Below, in pieces: positions 1 through 8,180 of a stretch of 64,000 nt of DNA (positions within the stretch are counted from its first letter, which is position 1; each line of letters opens with the position of its first letter). The position numbers were made by a program, and so were the translations under genes. The stretch is from CAZHGD01 sp964531735 (lineage in GTDB: Bacteria; Armatimonadota; UBA10988). Location: NCBI GenBank assembly GCA_964531735.1, contig CAZHGD010000013.1, positions 15,428 through 79,427 of the forward strand. The letters are read 5' to 3'. The notes beneath the pieces are model-generated. The model ran no database searches. It worked only from the letters and a program-made list of their open reading frames with translations, and was not told where the DNA came from.

Positions 1-2265
1 GTGATCGACGAGGTGACCTCGTACATTGCCTCATGGAAGAGCGGCACGTACGACGACATCAACATGGTGACCAACGCTATCACGCTCTGGAAGACCGGTG
101 AGGTCTACCACTATGATGCCGCGGTGGCGCCGCCCTTTGTGCCAGGCGCGGCCGGCGTGAACCTCAGCACGGACAACGTGCCGGCGGTTCAGGGCACGCG
201 GTCGTTCCAGGTGCCGCAGATCAGCGGCGCGGGCCTCACCAACGCCACGCTCAGTCTGGAACTGACCAACGAGAGCGACAACACTCGCGCGCGAAGGTTG
301 ATCCTCTACCTGACGTCCTCGGACGGCACCTTCAACCACACGCCAGTGGTGGTCACCGCGCTGTCGCGCAACCATATCGAGGGCACGGCCACCGTTGGCA
401 ACAAGGTCTACTCGGTGGTGATCGACATCTCGGATGACGGGAACAGCGTCCGGATCACCATCACGCTCGAAGGGAGCAGCGGCACCGGGCAAGGCAGTGC
501 GGTGCCCACGAACACCGGCAGCGCTACGGCGGACGCGTCGCTAATGGCCACGGCGACGGGCAAGCTGCAGAACCTGCTGACCGACGCGGCGCAGCATCGC
601 GTCGTGACGCTGGCGAACTTGCGGGCTGCGCGCGATGCGTTTGCGGCGGCCCGCACCAGTGGGCCGAATGACCCGGCGGCCAACTTCGGATGGGCGGTGA
701 CCCACCTCGCCACCACGGCGCGCGAAGTCGCTGAGCAGGCCGGGGTGAGCAGTGCCGACCTCGACGAACTGACCAACCGGTCGGCCGGCGAACAGGCCAT
801 GACCGTGGCACCGCGGTTGATCACCGCGGCCAGCGCGAGCATGTTCAGCCCGGCTGGACTGGTCGACACGATCGGCAGCGCGCCCCAACTGGGCGGCGCG
901 AGCGCCATGCTGCCGATGGGCCTGGTGTACCAGAGCGTCTCCGGCGGCGCCGCGGCCAGCCGTCGCCGCACGGTGCTGGACAACGGGCTCGACACGGCCA
1001 AGCTGTATGCCGGCGTCCGCGACACGCTGGTGCCGGCGATCGGCGAGGCCATTCGAGCGATCGAGGTCACTCGGGCGGCGGCGAGCTTCCACTACGAGTT
1101 GCAGTTCACCGACAGCAACAGCGAGACACAGCGGCTGATCATCGAGGCGAAGGAGGCCGATCTGTTCGCGGCGGCGCTGGACTTGCTGAGTTCGGCGGGG
1201 CAGTTCTGCTACGTCTACAACTACATCGACGCCGACTTCAACCAGAAGACCATCACGGCGGCCGAAGTCGCCGACGGTGTGCTGACGCCCGATGAGTGGT
1301 TCTACCCGACACCGTTTGGCGTCCTGCAGGTCGGCGGGCCGGCGCGAGGGCAGGCAGCTTTCCTGCGCCTGCAGTCGGCGGTGGACAAGTTGAGCCTGGC
1401 CTGGGGCAAGATCAACTCGGCCAACAGTATCGCGGGGCAGAACCTCGATGACCTGATCCCGTCCTGGCGGCGACCACGGTCGCTGTCGGCGGCCAACCGT
1501 GACAAGATCACGAACGGGCTGGCCGAGATGAAGACCATCCTGGCCGGTAAGTACACCATCAACTGGTCGTACTTCGAGACCACGTTCGGCAACGGGGGCA
1601 CGGTCGGCGCCGACTGGAAGACGACCTTCGTCTCGGTCAACGTGCCGGCGTTCTGGAACAACCCGCCGCAGGACCTGCGGACCATCCTGCCGACGCTGGG
1701 CGAGGTGAGGCGCGGGACCGGCACCTACGCCGACTTCCGTGAGTACCTGTGTGGCACGCTGGATGGTGTTGCCAAGGGCCACTGGCCCAGCGTTGGTGGC
1801 TCTGTCACGCTGGGCGGGCTTCTCGACCCACCAGTGACCGAGGCGGACCTGCTGACGAAGTGCCAGCTCCATGCGGTGGCAGTGCCCGGGACTGGCGGCT
1901 CGTATACGCTCAAGCTCAATCGGCGGCTACAGCCTTGGCAGACGTACACGGTGGAGTCGCCGTCGCTGCTTGGCACGTGGGAACGGATCAGACAGTCTGT
2001 CGACGGCGGCCAGAACTGGAGCGCCACGACCGACGGGTACCGGGTGACGTTCGCCGACACGAGCAACTGGTCGGACAGCATGGCCAGGGCGGGCGTCTGG
2101 CTGCTCAACTGGACGCATCTGACCATGGCGCGCAGTGGCTACCCGAACGTGAGCGTTGACGTCTACATGTACCCCAATGGCACGCTGATGAGATGGACGC
2201 ACTATGCCGACGATACCTTTGGCACCGGCACGGGCGTGGTCACCGAGTACGCCAAGGTTCAGTAG
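1..2265 (+). CDS. Large protein of unknown function, probable C-terminal part with a dockerin-like segment (5' end cut by window)
   Basis: The reading frame is open to the first base, and the GTG there is unlikely to be the true start, so the gene probably begins upstream. The first 35 residues contain two short repeats of the form 'SWKSGTY' and 'LWKTGEVY' separated by DDIN and VTNAI, which resembles the paired helices of dockerin-like modules; that assignment is an inference. A beta-rich segment (about 40-160), a Gly/Thr linker, then a helical region rich in Ala (about 175-400) and a mixed C-terminal half follow. No catalytic motif is recognised. No signal peptide can be judged because the N terminus is missing. 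The next gene starts 73 bases downstream in the same direction, so the two may be co-expressed. Confidence 0.7.
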   Translation: MIDEVTSYIASWKSGTYDDINMVTNAITLWKTGEVYHYDAAVAPPFVPGAAGVNLSTDNVPAVQGTRSFQVPQISGAGLTNATLSLELTNESDNTRARRLILYLTSSDGTFNHTPVVVTALSRNHIEGTATVGNKVYSVVIDISDDGNSVRITITLEGSSGTGQGSAVPTNTGSATADASLMATATGKLQNLLTDAAQHRVVTLANLRAARDAFAAARTSGPNDPAANFGWAVTHLATTAREVAEQAGVSSADLDELTNRSAGEQAMTVAPRLITAASASMFSPAGLVDTIGSAPQLGGASAMLPMGLVYQSVSGGAAASRRRTVLDNGLDTAKLYAGVRDTLVPAIGEAIRAIEVTRAAASFHYELQFTDSNSETQRLIIEAKEADLFAAALDLLSSAGQFCYVYNYIDADFNQKTITAAEVADGVLTPDEWFYPTPFGVLQVGGPARGQAAFLRLQSAVDKLSLAWGKINSANSIAGQNLDDLIPSWRRPRSLSAANRDKITNGLAEMKTILAGKYTINWSYFETTFGNGGTVGADWKTTFVSVNVPAFWNNPPQDLRTILPTLGEVRRGTGTYADFREYLCGTLDGVAKGHWPSVGGSVTLGGLLDPPVTEADLLTKCQLHAVAVPGTGGSYTLKLNRRLQPWQTYTVESPSLLGTWERIRQSVDGGQNWSATTDGYRVTFADTSNWSDSMARAGVWLLNWTHLTMARSGYPNVSVDVYMYPNGTLMRWTHYADDTFGTGTGVVTEYAKVQ

Positions 2266-2338
2266 CCAGTCTGCGCCATCGCAGGCACCGGCGCGCGACG
2301 GCGCGCGATGCCAACATCGTGGCCGGAGGGGGTGTGCC

Positions 2339-3697
2339 GTGGCGGTTGCTACGGCCGTGCTTGCGCGACGATGGTGCCTGCTCGCGGTGTTGGTGGTCGC
2401 GGTGCGGCCCACCCATGCCGGCGTGTTTGACCTCGCGCTGGGCAGCGACGACGTGTCGCACGCCTGGGTGCCGCGGCCGGAGCGGGGGATGTTGACGACC
2501 GATGACGAGGCGCTGCAGGCACGGCCGCGCGTCGATCACGAGTACCGGAGCGGGCCGCGGCTGCGCTGGTGGCGAGGCGGCCGGCTCGATGGCGCCGCGG
2601 ATTCGAGCGCCGATCTGTGGCGCGTCTCCGCGCGGGTGGCCGGTGCGCGCCTTCAGGCCGAACTGTGGCGCGAGCGTGACGCCATCGACCAGGGCCGCAC
2701 CACGCACGACACCTCGGCCAGCGCGCGGCTGCCGCAGGCCAGCCTTCGGCTGGTCTGCCCTGTGACGCCGCGCTGGCGTCTGGCCGCCGGCTACGACTAC
2801 CAGCGCTGGCAGTTCGAGGCCCTGTCCAGCAGTCCGAAGCTGCAACCAACCAGCGACGGGGTCTTCGCGCTCGACCAGCGGCGGCAGCGCTGCTGGCTGG
2901 GTGTCGGTGGCGACATCGGCGACTTGAGTCTGGCGCTGAACGGGGCTTGGCGCGACCATCGTGGCTCGCTGTCCACGCACCTGCGCCACATGCTGGGCAC
3001 CGTCGGCCTGGGCGGGCCCGGCTACGAGATAGCCGCCGTGGTGGGTGTCCGGGCCGGCGCCGGCTGGTGCGTCCGCCTCGGTGCCGGCTACACCAACGTG
3101 CGCAGCCATGCGGGGATCCGGCTGGATGGTGTGCGCCACGGTCGCTCATCGCCCTATGAGACGGAGTTCCGCTGGTCGGCCGAGGCGCAGGGCGCGGTCA
3201 GCTCGTCGCTCGACTGGTGGGGCGCGGTCTACCACCGGCGGTTCCACTTCGGTGACGCCGGCGGTGCGACGGCCCTGGCCCCGCCACTCGGCTCGCTCAT
3301 CGGCCCGTACTACCGAGTCAGCGCCGACCTGGACCTGATGATGACCGGGTTGGGCAGCGGGCTCTCTTGGCGCGCCGACCGGCGCTCGCAACTGTCCACC
3401 GCGATCAACCTCGGCGTCGGCCACGCAGTAGGCGGCTACGGCGCCTGGGAACGGAACGGTAGCAAGCCGGAGAAGCTGATCAGCACGAGTAGCGTGGACC
3501 AGGGCCTGCTGCTGCTGGGCCTGTCGCTCAGCGGCGAGCAGCGTCTGGGCACGGTCACCGTGGGCGCGGGCACGTTCGCGCCGGTGCTCCTGCCGCACAA
3601 CCGGCGAGCGCGCCCGTCGGGCGGCGGGGCGGGCGGGCAGGGCTCGCGGATCGCGGTGGGCGTGCCCTTCCGCGTCTGGGTGTCAGTGCCGTGGTAA
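2339..3697 (+). CDS. Secreted or outer-membrane beta-barrel-like protein, unknown function
   Basis: 452 residues from a GTG start at 2339, chosen because a GGAGGGGG ribosome binding site lies at 2325-2332 and the resulting N terminus is a classical signal peptide (basic start, hydrophobic stretch LLAVLVVAV, cleavage after THA). The same frame is open further upstream into the preceding gene, but that region lacks a binding site. After the signal the protein is made of alternating short amphipathic strands with many Trp, Tyr, Arg and Gly residues and ends in an aromatic residue (VSVPW), as outer-membrane barrels often do. No family could be named. It converges on the relA/spoT gene with only two bases between the stop codons. 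Confidence 0.75.
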   Translation: MAVATAVLARRWCLLAVLVVAVRPTHAGVFDLALGSDDVSHAWVPRPERGMLTTDDEALQARPRVDHEYRSGPRLRWWRGGRLDGAADSSADLWRVSARVAGARLQAELWRERDAIDQGRTTHDTSASARLPQASLRLVCPVTPRWRLAAGYDYQRWQFEALSSSPKLQPTSDGVFALDQRRQRCWLGVGGDIGDLSLALNGAWRDHRGSLSTHLRHMLGTVGLGGPGYEIAAVVGVRAGAGWCVRLGAGYTNVRSHAGIRLDGVRHGRSSPYETEFRWSAEAQGAVSSSLDWWGAVYHRRFHFGDAGGATALAPPLGSLIGPYYRVSADLDLMMTGLGSGLSWRADRRSQLSTAINLGVGHAVGGYGAWERNGSKPEKLISTSSVDQGLLLLGLSLSGEQRLGTVTVGAGTFAPVLLPHNRRARPSGGGAGGQGSRIAVGVPFRVWVSVPW

Positions 3698-3699
3698 CG

Positions 3700-6297
3700 T
3701 CAGTCGCCGCTGCGCCCGCGCTTGCGCCGCCGCGACGGCGCCGAGCGCGGTGCCCGGCGCCGCGTGTCCTTCTCGACATCGTGGTAGACCTGTCCACGCA
3801 GCGAGACCTTGAGCACGCCAAGTGAGGGCAGCCGGTTGAGCAGTTGCTCCAACTGCGTGCGGTCCACCAACTCCAGGTTGAGCCGCATCGTCGCCATGTG
3901 GTCGGTACCGGCCTTGTAGAGCCGCGGCGAGACCGTGTTGATGCGCAGGATGTTGACGCCCAGGTCGCTCATCAACTGCGTCAGGTCGCGCAGCAAGCCG
4001 ATGCGGTCCTGAGCGCGTATCTCCAGCGGCACGTCGTAGAGCAGATGCTCGGTCTGCGACCAGTCGAGGCGCACGATCCGGTCGGGTTCCTTCTCGCGCA
4101 GGTACCGGACGTTGGAGCAGTCCTCGCGATGGATGGCGATGCCGGTGCCGCGCGTAATGTAGCCGCAGATCGGGTCGCCCGGGATGGGCAGACAGCACTT
4201 GCTGCGCCGCATCATCAGCGTACTCAGGCCCTGGTACGAGGCGGCGGCCTCCTGGCGCGGCTCTTCAGGCACGGCATCGGGTGGCAGCGGCTCGGGCAGC
4301 GTGTCGGTCAGGCCCGCTGCTTCCCAGGCTTCATCGATGTCCAACTGCATCTGGCGGACGACGCCTTCGGCCGCCGTGACGCCGTCACCGACGGCCGTGA
4401 GCAGGTCCTCGGTGCAGTGGTAGTTGCGGCGCCGGGCGATGCGCGTGAGGACGTCTTCGACCGGCTGGTCCGGGGCGCGGCGCCGGTGTGTGGCCGGCAA
4501 CTCGCGGTCGCGGCGGTAGAGGTCTTCGAGGTCGACATGGATGCGCGCGGCTTCTTCTTCGAGCAGCCGCTGGCCTTGCTCGATGAGCGTGCCGCGCTCC
4601 TGGCGGCGGAAGTACTGCCGGATCCGGTTGCGGGCCGTGGGCGTGCGCACGAACTTGAGCCAGTCGCGCGACGGCCCGGTGTTGCGCTGGCGGATGATGT
4701 CCACCTGGTCGCCGTTGTGGAGCTGATAGTCCAGCGGCACCATCCGCTTGTTGACCCGCGCGCCGACGGTGGTGTGGCCGACCTCGGTGTGGATGCGGTA
4801 GCTGAAGTCCACCACGGTGGCGCCCTTGGGCAGGTCGATGACCTCGCCTTTGGGCGTGAACACGAAGACCTCTTCTTCCCAGAGGCTGCCCTCGACCTCC
4901 TGCATGAACTCGTCGACTTCGGCGTCGTTCCGGCCGTCATCGCTGTCCGGCACCGGCATCGGCGGCGATTCCTTGGCCATCTCGAACAGCCGGCGCAGAA
5001 TGGTCAGCTTGTTGGCGAAAGTCTCGTCAACGACGCCGTCTTCCTTGTAGCGCCAGTGCGCCGCGACGCCGTACTCCGCCTGGCGGTGCATGTCGTCGGT
5101 CCGGATCTGCACCTCCATGGGGCCATGACCCGGCACAATCACCTTGGTGTGGATGGACCGGTAGCCATTGGCCTTGGGGCTGGAGATGTAGTCGGCGAAG
5201 TGCTCGGGTTGGTGCGGCCACAGGCTATGTACGATGTACAGCACCTTGTAGCAGTGCCAGACCGTGTCGGTGACCACGCGGATGGCTTCGAGGTCGTAGA
5301 TGTCGTCGAAGTTGATGCCTTGCCGGCGCATCTTGTTGTAGATGCTGCACAGGTGCTTCGGGCGGCCGTAGACGTCGCCAGGAACGTTCTCGTTGGCGAG
5401 GGCCTCGCGGATCCGTTTGACGACCGCGTCGATTTCGACGATGCGCTCGTCGCGCGTCTTGGACACGCGACGCTCGATCTCGAAGAACTCCTCCGGCTCG
5501 AGGTACCGGAACGCCAGGTCTTCCATCTCCCACTTGATGCGCCAGATGCCGAGGCGATCGGCCAGCTTGGCATAGATGACCTCGGTCTCGCGCGCGATCT
5601 TGATCTGCTTCGCCCGGCGCTTGGCGAACAGCGTCTGCATGTTGTGCAGACGGTCGGCCAGCTTGATCATCAGCACGCGCACGTCGCGTGCGGCAGCGAC
5701 CACCATGCGGCGGAGGTTCTCGGCTTGCAGTCGCTTGCGGATCTCCTCGACCCGCTCGGCGTTGCCCTTCTGGTCGGCCCGCCTCGGGCGCAGGCCCTGC
5801 AGTTCGAAGAAGCGCACCTCGCTGAGACGCGTCACGCCCTCAACCAGTGAGTTGATGGTCTTGCCGAAGTCCTCCAGGAGCTGCGCCTGCACATCTTCCT
5901 TGAGCCGCTCCACCATGTGCTGGAGGTTCTGGATCTCGGCCGCGATGGTCTCGGACTGCTTGCGCCGACTGGGCGGCAGTTCGTCCAGCTCGCGCTGCAG
6001 CCGCTTGATCTCACGCTCCTCGTCCTGAGCGCAGTCCTCAATGGCATCGTGCAGCAGGCAGGCCGCCAAGGCGTCCTCGTCGGCCTCGATGTCGGCCAGT
6101 ATGTGCGCCGCGGCCAACGGATGCGTGATGTACGGTTCGCCGCTCTGGCGGAGCTGGCCGTCGTGGACCTTGTAGGCAAACGCGTAGGCGCGCCGGACCA
6201 GAGCGAAGTCGGCGTCAGGACGGTAGGCGACGACCCGCTGCAGCAGCTCCTCGAAGTGGGCGTCGATCTCGGCTTTGGTCTGGAGAAGCGTGCTCAT
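3700..6297 (-). CDS. relA/spoT: Bifunctional (p)ppGpp synthetase/hydrolase, RelA/SpoT family
   Basis: 865 residues with the full long-RSH order: HD hydrolase domain (about 45-225), synthetase domain (about 290-420), TGS (about 475-540), helical region, conserved cysteine region (CCLPIPGDPICGY near 701-713) and C-terminal ACT (about 755-835). Hydrolase metal residues are present: H59, H83-D84 and D215 in DRLHN. Synthetase residues are also present: D335 in YDLEAIR and E395 in MEVQIRT. The enzyme is therefore predicted to make and degrade the stringent-response alarmone. Unusually, about 43 extra residues, rich in charged heptad-like sequence, sit between HDAIED (83-88) and FGKTIN (144 onward), with a further smaller extension near 160-185. 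It lies 12 bases downstream of the glycosyltransferase gene and is probably co-transcribed with it. Confidence 0.96.
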   Translation of the reverse strand: MSTLLQTKAEIDAHFEELLQRVVAYRPDADFALVRRAYAFAYKVHDGQLRQSGEPYITHPLAAAHILADIEADEDALAACLLHDAIEDCAQDEEREIKRLQRELDELPPSRRKQSETIAAEIQNLQHMVERLKEDVQAQLLEDFGKTINSLVEGVTRLSEVRFFELQGLRPRRADQKGNAERVEEIRKRLQAENLRRMVVAAARDVRVLMIKLADRLHNMQTLFAKRRAKQIKIARETEVIYAKLADRLGIWRIKWEMEDLAFRYLEPEEFFEIERRVSKTRDERIVEIDAVVKRIREALANENVPGDVYGRPKHLCSIYNKMRRQGINFDDIYDLEAIRVVTDTVWHCYKVLYIVHSLWPHQPEHFADYISSPKANGYRSIHTKVIVPGHGPMEVQIRTDDMHRQAEYGVAAHWRYKEDGVVDETFANKLTILRRLFEMAKESPPMPVPDSDDGRNDAEVDEFMQEVEGSLWEEEVFVFTPKGEVIDLPKGATVVDFSYRIHTEVGHTTVGARVNKRMVPLDYQLHNGDQVDIIRQRNTGPSRDWLKFVRTPTARNRIRQYFRRQERGTLIEQGQRLLEEEAARIHVDLEDLYRRDRELPATHRRRAPDQPVEDVLTRIARRRNYHCTEDLLTAVGDGVTAAEGVVRQMQLDIDEAWEAAGLTDTLPEPLPPDAVPEEPRQEAAASYQGLSTLMMRRSKCCLPIPGDPICGYITRGTGIAIHREDCSNVRYLREKEPDRIVRLDWSQTEHLLYDVPLEIRAQDRIGLLRDLTQLMSDLGVNILRINTVSPRLYKAGTDHMATMRLNLELVDRTQLEQLLNRLPSLGVLKVSLRGQVYHDVEKDTRRRAPRSAPSRRRKRGRSGD

Positions 6298-6309
6298 CGC
6301 CCCGGTGTC

Positions 6310-7185
6310 CTATCGTCCCGCCCGTGCTCGACACCAGATCAGGGCATAGCGCAGTGCCACGAGTGGCGCGGCCAGTGCCGCAGCGGCGCGTCCGTAGTGT
6401 TTGCGCACGTACCGAGACATGCTGCGATGGTGCTCGCGAACCATGGCCAGCGGGCAGTGATCGCTGCTCCGCCCGATGAGGTGGGTAACCCGGGCGGTCG
6501 GCAGGTAGGTCACCCGCCAGCCGGACTGGTGCGCTCGGAGACACCAGTCCATGTCCTCACAGTACATGAAGAACCGTTCGTCCAGCAAGCCGATCTCGGC
6601 CAGTGTCTGGTCGCGGACCATCAGGCAGGCGCCCGAGAGCCAGTCGACCTCGCGCGCTTCGCGGTGGTCCCAGTCGGCCATGAGGTAGGCGCGAGCCCAG
6701 CGGTTGTCGCGCACCAGTTGGCCCAGTGGCGTGTTGCGGAACAGCATGGCGCCGACGGACGGGAACCTCCGGCAGGACGACTGCAAGCTGCCGTCGCCGT
6801 TGAGCAGCATCGGTGCCAACAGACCGGCGGCTGGATTGGCGTCGGCGTGTTCGACCAGCCGCTCGATGGCGTGCTCGTGGACCAGACAGTCCGGATTGAG
6901 CAGCAGGTGATACCGGGCGGCGACACTGCGCAGCACCACGTTGTTGGCGGCGGCAAAGCCGAGGTTCCGGCGCATTGGCAGGACCCGGACTTCGGGAAAG
7001 CGGCGCGTGATGAGCGGCACGGAGCCATCAGTGGAACCGTTGTCCACCACGGACACGAGCAACCGCAGACGCCGCTGCGCCGGTCGCAGCGAAAGTAGGC
7101 ACCGCGCCAGATCGTCCCGGGCGTTCCAGTTGACGATGACGACGGATACGTCCACGCAGGCGTCTGCCGCGGCTACGGCTGTCAT
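6310..7185 (-). CDS. Family 2 glycosyltransferase (rhamnosyltransferase-like)
   Basis: 291 residues. The N terminus has the GT-A nucleotide-sugar fold signature SVVIVNWNARDD, followed by VVDNGSTDGS, the RRNLGFAAANN segment and LLLNPDCLV, where the usual DXD position reads NPD. The acceptor-side motif LSGACLMVRDQTL and the block FFMYCEDMDWCLR (ED acid pair) are typical of WbbL-like rhamnosyltransferases that build O-antigen or other surface polysaccharides. The last 40 residues are hydrophobic and basic, suggesting membrane association. A promoter-like sequence lies immediately upstream and would start the transcript at or next to the ATG. The gene leads a two-gene unit with relA/spoT. Confidence 0.9.
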   Translation of the reverse strand: MTAVAAADACVDVSVVIVNWNARDDLARCLLSLRPAQRRLRLLVSVVDNGSTDGSVPLITRRFPEVRVLPMRRNLGFAAANNVVLRSVAARYHLLLNPDCLVHEHAIERLVEHADANPAAGLLAPMLLNGDGSLQSSCRRFPSVGAMLFRNTPLGQLVRDNRWARAYLMADWDHREAREVDWLSGACLMVRDQTLAEIGLLDERFFMYCEDMDWCLRAHQSGWRVTYLPTARVTHLIGRSSDHCPLAMVREHHRSMSRYVRKHYGRAAAALAAPLVALRYALIWCRARAGR

Positions 7186-7191
7186 GGCCGA

Positions 7192-7220
7192 ATTGTGCCG
7201 GTCGGCCGGGATACTGTCAA
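7192..7220 (-). promoter_or_regulatory. Sigma70-like promoter for the glycosyltransferase gene, predicted leaderless
   Basis: On the minus strand TTGACA (7220-7215) is separated by 17 bases from CACAAT (7197-7192). Six bases later comes the ATG at 7185, so the expected transcription start coincides with the start codon and no ribosome binding site would be in the transcript. The -35 box overlaps the stop codon of the nucleoside hydrolase gene upstream. Confidence 0.5.
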
Positions 7221-8116
7221 CCGCCGACGACGCCGAAGTAGTGGTCGAAGAAGCGGGCCGGCTCGACGGTGGCCGCGATCCGGTGCTGCGGCTGCTCGCC
7301 GCCGGCGTCGAAGCGCGTCAGGCCGAAGGCCAACTCGCTGTGCGTATCGACCCGGACCTGGCCGTCGCGCCAGGTACACAGGTCGGGCTCGAACAGGCAC
7401 GCGGCCGCCAGCGGGTCATGGAAGGTGAGCCGGCCGGCGTGGTGGAACCAGACCTCGGCCATGTCGAGGACCGCCGAGAGTGGCCCTCCGGCGGTGCGGA
7501 AGCGCGAGCGGACCGCATCGGGCTCCATGGTGCACTGCAGCGTCACGTCCAGGCCGACGGCCTGTGTGCCGACCGGACCACGATCGAAGGCGATCCGCGC
7601 CGCCTCCGGGTCGCAGAGGATGTTCCACTCGCTGTATGGCCCGTGCGCTTCGTAGGGCAGGAAGCGGCCACCCATCATCGTGTAGCCGGCGAGCAGCGAC
7701 GGGATCTCCGGGTCGGTCGCGAACAGCAGACCGATGTTGGTCAGCGGGCCGATGGAGAGCAAGGTGATCTCACCGGGGTTGGCGCGGATGGTCTGCCGCA
7801 GCCATTCCACAGCGGTGCTCGGCGCGAAGTCGGCGCGGTGCGGCCAGCGCTCCAGCGCGGCCGCCTGCCTGGCCTCGCCCTGGGTGACACCGCGCAGCAG
7901 CGAGGGCTCCGGCCCGCAGTGGATCGGCACCTCCGCTCGCCCGGCGGCGCGGCACACGGCATCGGCCAGCCGAGCGCGGTCGAGCTGCGCGCCCGACGCG
8001 ATGCTGATGCCGACCAACTCGCAGCGCGGCTGCAGCAGCAGATAGGCCAGCGCCACCGCGTCATCGATGTCGGTACCGATATCCGTGTCCAGGATCACCC
8101 GCAGTCGGTCGCTCAC
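7217..8116 (-). CDS. Inosine-uridine preferring nucleoside hydrolase family protein
   Basis: 299 residues. The calcium-binding signature of the family, DTDIGTDIDDA, occupies residues 10-20, and the conserved histidine near the C terminus is seen in FHDPLAAACLF. Enzymes of this fold cleave the N-glycosidic bond of ribonucleosides to free base and ribose and are usually cytoplasmic; no signal peptide is visible here. The start is a GTG at 8116, preceded by GGGAGAG about seven bases upstream. Length is close to the family norm of 300-320 residues. The substrate cannot be deduced. A deaminase of the adenosine/adenine family is encoded at 19.9-20.9 kb, so purine salvage is a plausible shared role, but the genes are not linked. 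Confidence 0.92.
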   Translation of the reverse strand: MSDRLRVILDTDIGTDIDDAVALAYLLLQPRCELVGISIASGAQLDRARLADAVCRAAGRAEVPIHCGPEPSLLRGVTQGEARQAAALERWPHRADFAPSTAVEWLRQTIRANPGEITLLSIGPLTNIGLLFATDPEIPSLLAGYTMMGGRFLPYEAHGPYSEWNILCDPEAARIAFDRGPVGTQAVGLDVTLQCTMEPDAVRSRFRTAGGPLSAVLDMAEVWFHHAGRLTFHDPLAAACLFEPDLCTWRDGQVRVDTHSELAFGLTRFDAGGEQPQHRIAATVEPARFFDHYFGVVGG

Positions 8117-8180
8117 GACTCTCTCCCATGTGGCCGCTCGATTCGTGCCAGGGCGGCACGCTCCTTCTGGGCACTCGAGG

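Noticed and set aside
2289..2308. Short direct repeat CGGCGCGCGA in the gap after the first gene
   Set aside because: Two copies of ten bases in GC-rich DNA are likely by chance, and no function is apparent.
3844..5850. Open frame of 668 codons on the plus strand opposite relA/spoT
   Set aside because: The opposite strand encodes a well-conserved RSH enzyme; this frame shows Val/Asp/Ala-rich shadow composition.
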